Of a DNA stretch of 64,000 nucleotides, positions 1 through 10,989 are shown piece by piece. The position numbers and the translations under genes were made by a program. The DNA comes from Alligator mississippiensis (Eukaryota; Chordata; Crocodylia; Alligatoridae), in contig NC_081832.1 in NCBI RefSeq assembly GCF_030867095.1, positions 37,023,756 through 37,087,755 of the forward strand, written 5' to 3'. Numbering within the stretch: the stretch's first letter is position 1; each line of letters begins with the position of its first letter. The notes under the pieces were generated by a model. That model was not told the DNA's origin. It worked only from the letters and a program-made list of their open reading frames with translations, and made no database searches.

Positions 1-215
1 ACCCACTCAAAGAAAGCAAAACTATCATATCAACTTGTTAAAGAAGTGGCGCTAGAGGGAGGGAGGGATGTTGCAGCACCCAGTCAAGCTAGAAGAGATA
101 GAGACACACAGAGAGCTCCAGAAAAGAGGGGAATCCCCAGCTAGACCTGAGATTGATAACTAACTCGAACTTGAGCAGCAAGAGACCCTAGGAACCCTAA
201 TAATCAAGTTTCAGG

Positions 216-1480
216 ATGTCTTCCACGAGGCTCCAGGAGAAGGCTCAGGAGTGGAGCACCGTATCCAGACCCCACCTGAACAGATCATGCACAACCATTG
301 GAGGAGGCTATCCTGGCACGTGTGACACACAGTCAGACGAGATTGATCTGATGAAGAAGGTGGGCATCATCAAAGAATCATGGAACTGCTGGAGGAGCCC
401 AGCAGTAGTGGTCCCAAAGACCAATGGATCCATAAGGTTGTGCATCAGTTACTGCAAGGTGAATGAAATCGCGGTGTTTGACACCTTTCTGATGCCACAG
501 GTAAATGATATGCTGGAGAAGATCAGCCAAGGTGAGTACATCTCAACCCTGGATCTGACCAAGGGTTATTGGCAAATCCCGATGACTCCAGTTGATAAAG
601 AGAAAACGACCTTCGGAACACCGTGGGGCCTATTTCAGTTCAGGAGAATGCCATTCGGGCTGCATGGGATGGCTGCCTTGTTCCAGTGCTTGATGGACCA
701 ACTACTAGCACCCCATCAGAAATACACCACCACATATATCGATGACATCATCATCTTCTTCAGAGACTGGGAGATGCACCATCAGCATCTGCGGAAAATT
801 CTGGAGGAATTCTGGCAAGCCGGATTACTGGCGAACCCATGAAAATGCGTGTTAGATAAGAGGGAAACCCAATACCTAAGGTTTATGGCGAGGCAAGGCA
901 GGATAAGACCTGTGGCAGACAAAGTGGTGGCGATCAGGCAGCACCCCCTCCCCCAGACACTGAAGCAACTACGGTCTTTCCTGGACTTCACCAACTACTA
1001 TAGGTGCTTTATTAGAGACTTCTCAGAAAAAACAGCACCTCTGACAGAACTGACCAAGGGCTGCAGGAACCCAATTAGGTGGAACTCTGGGGCCATCCAG
1101 GCCTTTGAACAAGTGAAGATTGCCTTATGCCAACACCCGGTCCTATACATGTCAGTCTTCAAGAAAATGTTTTTTTATAAACAGGCACATCAGGCATCGC
1201 CCTAGGAATGATCTTCTTCTAAGAGGAAGGCAAGAAGGAAAGGCCAATAGCCTTTGCCAGCAAGAAGCTGGCACCCACAGAAACCTGATATTCCACAACT
1301 GAGAGGGAGTGTCTGGCTATATGGTATGGGGTGGAACTTTTTTGCTATTATCTAATGGGGCAAGAATTCATGCTAATCATGGATCACGCGCTGATCCGTT
1401 GGCTAACTAGATAATGCCAGACTGATGAGATGGTCTCACCTTATAATCCTTTTATTTTACAGTAAAACATCGGGCACAGA
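216..1480 (+). pseudogene. Gmr1-like gypsy reverse transcriptase-RNase H, decayed
   Basis: The first open stretch (216-842) carries RT fingers and palm: a SPAVVVPK-type block, LDLTKGYWQIPM, a MPFGLHG block and the catalytic box YIDD near 740, all intact. After a stop at 843 the frame goes on with the RT thumb and connection (RSFLDFTNYYRCF) to 1205. RNase H follows in other frames between about 1180 and 1480, including a LIMDHALIRWL-like block and a KHRAQKKSGN tail. The order and blocks match Ty3/gypsy pol. At least three frame breaks exclude a working protein. The ATG at 216 is only the first ATG in the open frame, not a real start. Confidence 0.8.
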
Positions 1481-1621
1481 AGAAGAGCGGGAACGTCGAC
1501 TTCCTGTCCCATACTGAAGACACACCAGATGCCAACGGGAGGGTGACAGATACTACCAGCCCAGGTGAAGGTCAAAAAGACCAGATGACTTTAAGTTTGT
1601 TAAACAAGTGGGGAGCAGGTG

Positions 1622-2201
1622 TGTAACAGGGGCTCAGGCTGAAGCCCCGTTACTAGGCAGACCTGGGGTATGGGTAGCCAGAGGAGCCAGGACCACAGTG
1701 GTGGAGGGTTTAGCACACTGGGGAAAGATAGGGGTAATTAGGGATGCCACCATACTTAAAAGGCAGAATGAGAGAACCGCTATTTTGCCCTTGGGACACC
1801 AGAGAAAAAAGAGCAGCTGCAGGGAGTGGCGGAACAACAAACAGAATCTCCAGGCAGACGAGAGAAGGATCCGCAGTAACGGGGTGAGACGGGGGACACT
1901 TACCCAGTGGGGCGTGGACTTCTTGGGTGACCGGCAAGACCCACGGGGGGCCAGGGAACTCTGTCCCAGGGAAACCTGGGAGTCAAGTAACCCCAGTGGC
2001 ACAGACGGTGCCAAAGGCACCACAATCGAGGAGGAGAGCATGGAAGATGCCGCTCAGCAGGGTTGTGGTGTTGCCACTTCCTCATTAACTCAGCAATTAG
2101 GGCAGTTATTAGCAACTGTAACCAACTCACAATAAAGATTTGCACCTTGTTAACTGACTTCTGGGTGGTCTGTGGTGCTTCAGCCCCTTCAAGGATTAAC
2201 A
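1622..2201 (+). repeat. 3' LTR of the Gmr1-like gypsy element
   Basis: A purine-rich tract (about 1600-1620, ending GTGGGGAGCAGG) directly precedes TGTAACAGGGG. The block ends in GGATTAACA, giving TG...CA ends and about 580 bp. A poly(A) signal AATAAA lies at about 2132, roughly 70 bp before the end, where U5 would begin. Several short ORFs within it on both strands are chance. The partner 5' LTR is outside the window, so the edges are read from motifs only. Confidence 0.65.
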
Positions 2202-2349
2202 TCTAACCCTTTTTCTCCCATCTCAAAAGTCATATCCTTGAGCCAGGCCTAAGATGATCAGAAGCCAAAAGGATCAAAGAAGAATACCCATTGAGAGCCA
2301 GTGGACTTCATTGACATCTTAACAGCTGGGTGGTGCTTGGATGGGGTAT
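2202..2349. other. Flank between gypsy LTR and env-like remnant
   Basis: Short sequence without a recognisable family. It may be the 3' end of the minus-strand provirus that lies to the right, but no matching LTR was seen. Confidence 0.3.
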
Positions 2350-4335
2350 AAGGAGAGGTAGAAGCCACAAAGAAGGAGCAGACCTGGTGCATTCAGGGCA
2401 AATACACAGCAGATAAACCGCCTCCCGACTGATAGATATTCAACACCAGGACATGGCAGGAAAGAATCAGGTAACCTTTGCTGAGTGTTTGAACTGGGTG
2501 AGTCCATTTCCTCACGGCACAGTCTGGCCAGGCACAGGGTTGCTGGGGCCCTCAGCCCTATCCTGTGCTCAGGCAACACCATCTGGCTGTATACCCTTTA
2601 CACCAGTTGATCTGTTGTTCAGTAGTACATGTATCCTTTGGATGATGACATCTAGGAAAGGAAATTTGGATAGAATTAATTTTGACCCAAGTTTTAATAT
2701 CTGAGACATCCTTAAGATTGGTGCAGCTAACTAGAGATGTTTTCAAGACACATGTTGAGATGTCAGCATGATATATAGTTTTTACATACCAGCAATGTTC
2801 TTCTGAGCAGGGTAAAAAGATTGCATCTGATCTGTGAAGGGTGCACACAATACCATCCTGTAAATATCATGTTGCTGAGCACACTGCATTTTTACCCTGA
2901 AATTCCCATATGAACTGCTTTCCCTCCTATTTCACAGCTGGGAATATTCTTCTGATCCCAGTTGGATGGAAGTGTCAGTGTCCTGGTTTAGGATCCACCA
3001 ACAAGTTCTATTTTCAGGGGATCCATCATTAACAACTTCAACAACATTAATATTGATATCTAAAGTCTTAACAGCCAAACCAAAACATCAAAAAGATAAA
3101 CAAGATGAAGCAAACAAAACAGTCATTGTAGCAGCTGAGCCAGGGTTGAGACAAGGAAAACACTGCTGACCCTGTTAACAGCACCAGGGCCTCTTGGTCC
3201 ACCAGCCACCTTCACCCCTGGATAGAATTTTCACATTATGGTTTTTTCAAAGGAAGACAAACACACAAACCTGGGGAAATTTCTCTCAGTTAAACATTAT
3301 TCATATTTACAGTGTCAACATATGTAGTGGCAATATTCTCAGCACCACAATTCTTGGGATGTGTCTTTTATACATTTCAAATGACAAGGATCATCCATAG
3401 CTATCTCATTATTTCTAATGGCCCAATGCATCATTCTGGCAATTGGAGCTGGGACCTCCAAATTTTTTTCAAAAGTGAGATCATGGGATGCCAATGACCT
3501 CATTTCAATTGCAGCCACATTGCTGTTTTAAAGATGAGCTTTTCCATTAGAGGGACAATTTCTCCCTCAGAATTTCTACTTCCTTTACTTCTTGCCCAAA
3601 TCCAAATGATCCCATGGATTAATCCCCATTCCATATTTGGAATCCATAATGGGGACCCTCCGGGCTGTCTTCCTGGGAAACGGTCACTAAGCTCCAACCA
3701 AGTGAATGACTTTGGCTCTTTTCAGGTTAGCTCTTGTCTCCAACACCCTGTTATAATTCTCCAAAGATGACAGTTTTGTGTCAATGTTGGTTTACATTCC
3801 TTGCAATAGCAGTGCTTTATCCTACTTCTTCTGGCACAGTTTTCAAGAAATTCTATTAATATCATACTTTGACTCAAATGGGACTGTAGTGTTAGTTATA
3901 TGTCCATAATACCCTGCCACCCAATGATGAAAACAAATTCAGGGTATTCTCTGTCCACGCAGAAGTCAACAGGCATTGCAGGTGCTGCACCAGTGCTTGC
4001 CTAATCTATTACCTCTGGTATGGTCACCCACATAGTCTATCCTTTAAGTGTTCTTTGCTTTTATGCATCTTGCGTTAGAAACAAAATTACTTTCCTTTTC
4101 ATGAACTTAACTGTGATATGTGAAACCATTTTCTCCATCACCTATGTTCCATTCTATTAGATCTGTGTTGGGCCTGAATCTCTTACCCATTATTTTGACA
4201 TTTAGGCCAGTTTTGGGGTCTCCCTGATATGTATATCATTAATTTGTTACGTTAAAGCCTGCACCCATTGATCTGTTATGACCCAAGGAACTAAGTCCTC
4301 AGCAGGGTTCTGGGTTTTCCACTTGTCACAGTAAA
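2350..4335 (-). pseudogene. Probable retroviral envelope-like remnant, part 1
   Basis: Read on the minus strand from about 4335 down to 2350, a protein-like signal persists through many stops and frame changes. It has cysteine-rich stretches (around 2560-2850), repeated Asn-rich and Trp-containing segments and a hydrophobic run around 3080-3150 that could be a membrane anchor. The longest open pieces are 96 aa (2558-2848) and 65 aa (3500-3697). Its place downstream of an integrase on the same strand is where env would lie in a provirus. I do not recognise the family, and the env call rests on position and composition. It cannot make a protein. Confidence 0.35.
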
Positions 4336-5034
4336 GCACAGTAAAATGTAGATTTTCTTATTTTAAGGAGAAAAACCCAGATTTTCTCTCTTAAAGGAGA
4401 AAAATGTGAAATAGTGTGTTTCCTCTTGCAGGCCAGCAGAGTTCTGGCCTGTAAGAGGCTGGGGGGAGCAGGAGCAGGGTAGTCAGGAAGGGGGTGCCAC
4501 CTGCATGTGAGCACATATACATGTACATGGCCACCAGGCAACCTGAAAAGCAGCTCCCACAGGTAAGTCTGGTGTGTGTGTGTGATGGTGGGGGAATTGA
4601 GGTCCCCGTAGTGAGAGAGGGAGGGAGTTCAGCAGGGCTGTGGCTGGAGCTGCTGTCCAGCCTGAGTCATGGGGCTTGGGTCCCAGGGCCAGAATGCATG
4701 GCTGCAGGGTGGGGAGTGGGATGGGGCCACAGGTGGCTCATGCAGGGGTGGGGGTTGGCTCCTCACTGCTGTGCACACTTCTGGGAGGGCATGGGGGGCA
4801 TGTACCACCCAGATTTGTGCACAGGATGGGGGCAGGCTGCCCAATGCAGGCTTCGGCTGTCAATAAAACATTATGTTCAACGGATACCTATGTATATAGT
4901 GGTGTTTCATTTTAATCATGGAAAAACATGGATTTGGGGGGTTTTAATCGGAAAATCTGCAATTTTTAAACAGAGAAAACCAGGATCCATGGTATGGACA
5001 GTGGTGCCTGACTTGGTTATCACCAGGACTCTTA
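4336..5034. repeat. Unclassified repeat inserted in the env-like region
   Basis: The edges carry related A-rich/T-rich blocks (GGAGAAAAACCCAGATTTTC near 4360; CAGAGAAAACCAGGATCC near 4975) around a GC-rich core with a (GT)n run near 4570. The env-like reading stops at one edge and resumes at the other, so this looks like an insertion. I do not recognise the family. Overlapping ORFs on both strands (for example 206 aa at 4494-5114) are not genes. Confidence 0.35.
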
Positions 5035-5490
5035 GGTCCAGACAGCTTGACTTCTACTCACTCTCACTTGTAGGGCACACCCTCCGACTCAGCCACCACA
5101 TCTTGATCTTTTAGGAGAAAGGGAAGATCCTTGGTTATTTATGATTGCTCTCATGAGAGTCTCAAGTCTCTGGTCCTCAGGGTTCTTCCACTCCTTACAC
5201 CTCATCCATGTGTCAACCAATATTGCAGGATAGCCAGGCCACCAGTCATATAGTGGAAGGATAACGCAGCCAATGATTCGCTTCATTAGCCATGTTTGTT
5301 CACGACTTGCAGTCTCAGTAAGTTAAAGTCTCTTTCAACTTTGGGTTGAGTCACCAGCCAGGAGGCACACAGTTTTGTGGCAACCTTGTGTGACCACACT
5401 TCTCATCAGTTGTGGCTCTGCCACTATCACTTATCTGCCTTATCTATGGGCCCACTGACTAGGCAGTCTGTACCAGAGCTATGTACAGGG
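5035..5490 (-). pseudogene. Probable retroviral envelope-like remnant, part 2
   Basis: A minus-strand stretch with a 65-aa open piece (5089-5286) starting with Met and a short hydrophobic segment rich in Ile, Val, Leu and Trp. It would lie just upstream of part 1 in the direction of transcription, with an unrelated insertion between them. It abuts the likely LTR of a gypsy element at 5491. The identity is inferred from position only. Confidence 0.3.
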
Positions 5491-5641
5491 TGTATTAGTA
5501 AGGGTTAACTCCCTTACTAATGAGTGATGTCATCCACAGGAAGGGGTCAGTTGACCATTTTGGGTTAGAGGTTAGTTGTTACAATAAAGGCTTAATGAGA
5601 ACAAAGAATCTTCCTGCTTCTTCCTAAGATCCAGAATAACA
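5491..5641 (+). repeat. Putative 5' LTR of the mag-like element
   Basis: TGTATTAG at 5491 to AATAACA at 5641 gives TG...CA ends and about 151 bp, short like other mag-group LTRs. It includes a hairpin (5494-5521: 11-bp arms ATTAGTAAGGG around TTAACT) and AATAAA at 5583-5588. It is followed after two bases by a primer binding site. The left edge is chosen by motif only because no second LTR is present. Confidence 0.55.
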
Positions 5642-5643
5642 AA

Positions 5644-5661
5644 TGGTGTCAGAAGTGGCGA
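5644..5661 (+). promoter_or_regulatory. Primer binding site, tRNA-Leu type
   Basis: TGGTGTCAGAAGTGGCGA starts two bases after the LTR end. It is complementary to the 3' end of a leucine tRNA ending in CCACTTCTGACACCA, which I give from general knowledge. The position right after the LTR fits a minus-strand primer site. Confidence 0.6.
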
Positions 5662-5900
5662 ATCCTGCCACCAACAGGAAATTGAACTGGTAATTTGAAC
5701 TGATGGATCTGACTCTAGCAGCAGCTGAATCCAGTGCAGAGCAGAGCTGAGTGCCTTTACCTGCAGCAGAGACCAGTACAGTGCTGCAGCTGGTTACAGA
5801 GACTATGCAGGCACTCAAAGTTGTACCACCAGAACAGTTTGATTTCCAATCCCCTGGAATGTGGCCTTGATGGATCAGGCATTTTAATTGCTTCAGGGAA

Positions 5901-6660
5901 GTGTTGGGCCTGGACAAACAGTTGGAAGCTTACCAAGTGAGTACTCTCATCTACTCTATGGGAGATCAGGCAGTTGAAATTCTGCTGTCACTGCCTCTTA
6001 CAGAGGCAGAGAAAAAGCAATATGCTGCAGTGATAGAAGCATTAATTGATCATTTTCTGGGCAAAAGAAATGTGTTTTATGAATTAACTAGATTCAACAT
6101 CCGTAAACAGGAGCCTTCAGAACCAGTGGACAGATTCATCACATCTTTGTATACAATGGCCAAATCTTGCCAATATGGGGAGTTTAAGGAGAAGCTAATT
6201 AGAGACCGCTTAGCTGTGGTGCTTCATGATACAGAGCTCTCACAGAGGTTACAGTTAGACCCTGATTTAACACTCCAGAAGCCTAACACACAGGCTCACC
6301 AATCAGAGCTAGTTAAACATCAACAAAAAGAAATCAGGAGTGATTCTCAGTGCTGTCAGACATTAGCTAATATGGATTCAATGCGCACTAAAGAAACTAC
6401 AAACAAATACAAGTAGAACTGACAGGCACAATGAACACAGGGAGTGGTAAAACCAGTGCTCACAGCAGCAAACAAGTTGGCATGGAGGCCAGTGCCATAG
6501 GTGTGGACAAACTCCAGGACATAGTCGTGCTCAGTGTCCTGCTACAGAAGAGATGTGTCAGTGATGTAAAAAGAAAGGTCACTATGCTTCAGTTTGTCAC
6601 TCTACCACTGGAGTCTGTGAAGTCACAGAACAGGATGCAGAGGATTGCACAGTACTTTTA
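5901..6660 (+). pseudogene. mag-like gypsy gag with zinc knuckles
   Basis: The 171-aa open frame (5901-6416) contains a retrotransposon gag core: a ...LDKQLEAYQVSTLIYSMG... entry, an AVIEALIDHFLGKRN block, and LIRDRLAVVLHD followed by LQLDPDLTLQK. After a stop at 6416 the zinc-knuckle part continues in a different frame around 6500-6600 (TPGHSRAQCPA and KKKGHYASVC are visible), interrupted by a stop. Gag forms the particle and the knuckles bind RNA. Broken by stops and a frame change. Confidence 0.7.
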
Positions 6661-6689
6661 GACAGAGTTATGGAGTCTTCATCAGATCC

Positions 6690-7020
6690 AGGAGTCTGGA
6701 TGACAGAAATTGAGCTCAATGGACAGCCAATGCTATTAAAATAGATACAGGAGCAGCAGTTTCAGCTATCCCTGATTCTGACTACAGCCCACATAGGGGT
6801 GGGATTCTCCTTATCCCTACTAAACAGCTGTGGGGACCAGGAGACACTACCCTCAAAGTACTGGGATCCTTTAATGCAAAGATAACACTGAAGTGGAGAT
6901 GTATAGACCAGGAAATCTATGTGGTTGCTAATCTTGCTGTGCCTTTACTTGCCTTACTGGCTATACAGGCATTGCAACTTGTCCACCGACTGGATGAAAT
7001 AGTGGACCAGAAATCCTTGG
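6690..7020 (+). pseudogene. gypsy aspartic protease remnant
   Basis: Between about 6690 and 6760 a retropepsin-like start is readable (a WMTEIELNGQPM block, then a frame change, then IDTGAAVSAIP). The catalytic DTGA triad is present around 6745. Downstream, LLIPTKQLWGPGD and LKVLGSFNAKI fit the flap region. The sequence runs in the same frame toward RT with one stop at about 7026. The frameshift just before DTGA breaks the protein. Confidence 0.6.
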
Positions 7021-7049
7021 AGCAGTAATACAGAACCAAATACCCATCA

Positions 7050-8217
7050 GTCTTTTCTGATCTGGAAAAAATGTCAGGGGAACATCAGATACACCTAAAA
7101 GCTGATGCCATTCTGTATGCATTAACTACCCCAAGATGGGTACCTTTGCTACTAATAGACAAAGTTAAAGAAGAGCTAACACACATGAAGAAAATAGGAG
7201 AAATTAAAAAGCTTGAAGAACCTGCTCCCTCATGTTCTGGGATGGTGGTTGTGCCAAAACCCAGTGGTAAGATTAGGATATGTGTTGACCTCACACAGCT
7301 GAACAAGTATGTGTACAGAGAAAGACACATTCTTCCTTCCGTTCACACCTTCGCTCAACTTGCAGCAGCCAAAGTGTTCACAAAATTGGATGCTTGGGCA
7401 GGGTTCTGGCAGATTCCTCTAGCCACTGAATCATTCAAGCTAACAACTTTTATTACTCCATTTGGACACTACCGGTTTAAATGGCTACCTTTTGGAATTT
7501 CAGCAGCTCCTGAATTCTTTCAGTTTCGGATGTCACAGATACTGGATGGCCTAGAAGGTGTTATTTGCCATGCCAATTAAATTTTGATTTTTGGGACTGC
7601 CAAGGCACAACATGATGCAAAAGTGGATGCAGTGTTCAGAAAACTCCAAGAAGCTGGACTTTACACTTAATGAAAAGTGCACCTTTGCTACTTCACAGCT
7701 CATGTTTGTGGGACATTGCATTACACCACACAGAATCCAGCCAGATCCATCAAAAGTTGCAGCCATCAAGGGGTTCCTGGAACCCAAAGATGTCCCTTAA
7801 TGATGCAGATTTTTAGGCATGGCCACATACTTGGGCCATTTTGTGCCAAACTTGGCAACAATAACAAAGCCTTTAAGAGACCTCTTAAGTGGCAAGAACA
7901 CATGGCTCCAGAAACTGCAACAGCATTTGGCCTTCCATGAGATCAAATCTATACCCAGTTCATCCCTGATACTGACCCAATATGATCCAACACAAGAAAC
8001 TTGCATTGCAGCAGACACTTCATTATATGGGATTGGTGGAGTATTACAACAATGTCTGGAAGTGGGTATTAATTTTGTGTCAAGAGCACTTGCTCCACCT
8101 GAAACTCGATATGCACAAATGGAAAAAAAAAAGCACTACCAGTTACATGGACATGTGAGTGATTCAGAACTGTCTTTGTGGGCCTGACCTTTACTTTACA
8201 AACTAATCACAAGCCAC
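7050..8217 (+). pseudogene. mag-like gypsy reverse transcriptase and start of RNase H
   Basis: The open frame 7071-7580 holds RT blocks in order: MVVVPKPSGKIRICVDLTQL, FTKLDAWAGFWQIPLA, TPFGHYRFKWLPFGI. The catalytic box, usually a CHADD-type sequence in this group, reads CHAN followed by a stop at 7578, so the active site is lost. The thumb and RNase H continue in changed frames (7591-7800, 7819-8150), with a DTSLYGIGGVL block of RNase H near 8015-8045. The sequence ends at about 8217 where CR1 begins. Confidence 0.75.
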
Positions 8218-8850
8218 TTGTGGTGCTCAGGAGAGGTACCAGAAGACTGGAAAAGAGCCAATGTGGTCCCAATCTTCAAGAAAGGAAGGAAGGAAGATCC
8301 AGGGAATTACAGGCCAATCAGTCTGACAGCCATCCCTGGAAAGATCCTGGAGAAAATCATCAAAGGTTCCATCAGCAACAGGCTAACAGAAGGCAACTTT
8401 CTGAGTGCCAGTCAACATGGCTTCATTGCTGGAAGGTCTTGCCTGACCAACCTCATCTTCTATGACCAGGTGATGCATTGCCTGGACAAGGGAGACAAGG
8501 TTGATGTCATATATCTGGATTTCAAGAAAGCCTTTGACTTGGTCTCCAGTGATGTCCTCATGGTTAAGATGGGGAACTGTGGCCTTGACCATCTCATGGT
8601 CTGATGGCTGGGGAACTGGCTCCAGGGTTGGACCCAAAGAGTAATAGTTGACGGGAGCAAATCCACATAGTACAAGGTGGCCTGTGGTGTCCCTCAGGGC
8701 TCAGTACTCAGGCCAATACTCTTCTACATCTACCTTAATGATTTGGATTTGGGCATCAAATGCGGACTGGCAGAGTTCACAGCTAAACTATGGGGGAAGG
8801 CAGTCACACTGCAGGACAGGCTAGGAATACAGGCTGACCTGGAGAGGCTC
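8218..8850 (+). mobile_element. CR1 LINE fragment (RT fingers and palm)
   Basis: The 128-aa open stretch (8218-8604) carries the CR1 RT blocks EVPEDWKRANVVPIFKKG, NYRPISLTAIPGKILEKII, GFIAGRSCLTNLI and YLDFKKAFD. The reading continues past a stop at 8602 through a PQGSVL block (about 8690) to a ...ADLERLSRE stretch at about 8850. Both ends are truncated and there is no 3' tail. It cuts the gypsy RNase H. Confidence 0.8.
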
Positions 8851-10194
8851 TCAAGGGAACGGGGATGGGGACCCTCTTGGGGAGAAGGAGGGACAGTGAG
8901 GAGGGATGAAACAAAGGGAGGGATGAAGACAAGGAGGGACCCTTTGTTACTCTCAAGTTTCTGCTTTTGTATTCTCCTTCTATCCTGATGACTCTTGATG
9001 ACTCTTGATCTGTATCCATCTATGCTTGGTTGTCTCTTTGTGGTCACACTGGCCATGTCAACACATTTCAAGCCCAATACATACACACCTACTAATTTGG
9101 TCTTTCTGGGCCTTCTCCTAATTTGGTCTGTTCTCCCAAAACCAGGACTCAGGTCCCCCTGTTCTGGGGCCTTGTTAGCTGGTGCACATCTCATGTTATG
9201 GGCAGTATGGTACATACTTTCTCCGTTTCCAGACTGTGTGTCCTTGTTGTGTTAGACAGCTTGTCTGTTTGGAAGAGTGTGATCTCATGTGACTGAGACC
9301 CAAGGTCTTCAGAAATCAATTAACCCCTGCTGCCCATCCTAAACCATTCTAATGTCTATATATATGTATATATATACATATATACACCTATAAGCCTATT
9401 CCCAAAAACAAACCTTGAAATACCATTTTCTAAGCCAACACAGTCCCGTGACTGTTTTCTAGGCCATTCCCAGCCCAGGCTTAATGCTTCAGCCCCAACA
9501 TAGTTTTTTTGGTCTTCAGTACTCACGACTGGTAGGCCAGTCCAACGTGCCTTTACCCCTAGCAAAAAAGAATGCTGAACTCAAAGTAATGTGTTCTCCC
9601 TCTCTCTTGCCAAATCACTGCGGGGCAAGTGCTCCCAGATCCCTCTTTCAGAAAGAACTCACAGTTGCTGCTTCCGTTGCCTTGCTGGATGAGGCAGAGT
9701 CTCTCTGGGGCTTCCTACGTCGAGCTGCTCACTCTCTCCCACTGGGATTCGGGCCTCTAGGGCTGGAGGCTCCTCTGAGCTTCTAGTCTGGTGACCAGGC
9801 TCCTGCTCTGCTCATTTTGCAATCTTACAGCTGGGTTCCACACTCCCTCTGCTGTGGTCCCAGAGCTCTCGCTCTCTCTCTTCTGGTGTGGGGTGCACTC
9901 CTATGATGTCCGCCCCAGCATGCCAGCCAATCTGCAGCTGGCACTAGCTTATGAACCAGGGCAGATGCAGTGTCTGGGTTTTTTCTGTCTGTACCAGAGC
10001 CGGCCCTGCAGGTAAGTACCATACCCCAGATGGCTTAGTGGTGTCCACACCTAGCCCCTGGTCACCAGCAGGGGTGCCTCTTGGGTCCTCACCACCCTGG
10101 CCTTGCTTGTCAGGGTACTCCCCACTGCAACACATGGTTATCAGGTAAATCCATGCTGATCCACCACTGCTGGGGCAGTTGCATTTGTCTGCCT
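8851..10194. other. Unclassified repeat-like sequence
   Basis: I see no gene here. The stretch includes a G/A-rich block (8851-8950), a short direct repeat (GATGACTCTT at about 8988-9010), an AT palindrome of alternating TA around ATGTATATATATACAT (about 9356-9385), and a GC-rich block 9540-10190. It separates the integrase remnant on the right from the gypsy/CR1 block on the left, so it may be LTR or inserted sequence of unknown type. Confidence 0.3.
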
Positions 10195-10985
10195 GTTTGG
10201 GTGCAAACCCATAAGCCACTGGAGCTGCTCGGAATGCCATCAAAATTATTGGTAATTTTTCATCCCAATCCTTTTCCTTATATTTAATTATTTTTACAAA
10301 CAACTCCTTTAATGTTCTTTTGATTCTTTCTACTTGACCTGAGCTCTGAGAGTGCCCAGCAATGTGGAACCTCTGTTTAATACCTAATGTGGAGCATAGT
10401 CTTTTCATAACTTCTGCAACAAAATGAGATCCCTGATCCAAATCTCTCTCTTTAGGTACTCCCCACTGTAAAAACACAATGTTGAACAACTGCTTTGCAG
10501 TTATGGTAGCAGTGTTATGTCTAGTTGGGATGACCTCAGTCTATTTTGAAAAGGGATCTATTACAACTAAACAATATTTAGTTCCATTTTTAGTAGTTGG
10601 TAGGGGTCCTATATAGTCTAGCTGTATCCTTAACCAAAGTCCATGAATTCTCTGATGTCTAAGTTGTACCTTTTTTTTTACAGAATCATCATTGACCATG
10701 GCACAGGGCAAAAAATTATCTATCCATTGTTTTACATCTTGCTTAACATAGGGTCACTATCCTGTTTGAAAGATTATTTCCATAGTCTTTTCCCACTCTA
10801 GGTGTGCTTACGTACAAACTGTATTAACTCATTTCTGATTTCTTGTGGAACTGCCCACTGTCTAGCCTAGTAGTTTGGTCAATTCTCCAAATCATCCCTT
10901 CTAGTTGTGTCACATCATTCCTGCCTAGAACATCTTTTAAGTCTCCATCATTTTCCTGCAATTACTTTAAATCGCCTAGGCTCAC
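10195..10985 (-). pseudogene. Endogenous retrovirus-like integrase core
   Basis: On the minus strand from about 10985 down to 10195 the integrase catalytic core is readable. A first-Asp block (QLDYIGPLP) is near 10620, the second Asp is in a LDQGSHF block near 10430, and the Glu is in a SSGQVERIKRTLKE block near 10330, so the D,D-35-E spacing is kept. One stop interrupts the core near 10540. The reading stops at about 10195 after FRAAPVAYGFAP, before the C-terminal domain. The style is retroviral rather than gypsy. Integrase joins proviral DNA to the host genome; this copy is dead. The open frame reported down to 9944 runs on into unrelated sequence. Confidence 0.75.
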
Positions 10986-10989
10986 CACA

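Larger units (their letters stand above)
1..2201 (+). mobile_element. Ty3/gypsy LTR retrotransposon, Gmr1-like order, 3' part
   Basis: The window opens inside the last residues of an integrase C-terminal domain: frame 2 of about positions 2-52 reads YHINLLKKWR, the usual end of the GPY/F module. RT and RNase H follow, then a purine-rich tract and a 3' LTR. No integrase lies after RNase H, so the pol order is integrase-RT-RNase H. That order is known for the Gmr1-like group of Ty3/gypsy elements in deuterostomes and is the reverse of ordinary gypsy elements. The 5' part is outside the window. Frameshifts and stops (about 843, 1205 and 1302) show it is dead. Confidence 0.8.
5491..8217 (+). mobile_element. 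mag-like Ty3/gypsy element, 5' part (LTR, gag, protease, RT)
   Basis: Going rightward there is a short putative LTR, a primer binding site, a gag-like frame, a CCHC zinc-knuckle region, an aspartic protease with DTGA, RT, and the start of RNase H. The element is cut at about 8217, where CR1 sequence begins, so integrase and the 3' LTR are missing. The domain order and the gag style (LIRDRLAVVLHD, LQLDPDLTLQ) resemble the mag/SURL group of Ty3/gypsy. Stops and frameshifts throughout mark it as dead. It probably inserted into the minus-strand provirus. Confidence 0.75.

Noticed and set aside
9944-10194. C-terminal half of the integrase ORF as an integrase domain
   Set aside because: After the core the frame runs into unrelated sequence; no SH3-like or GPY/F motif is seen.
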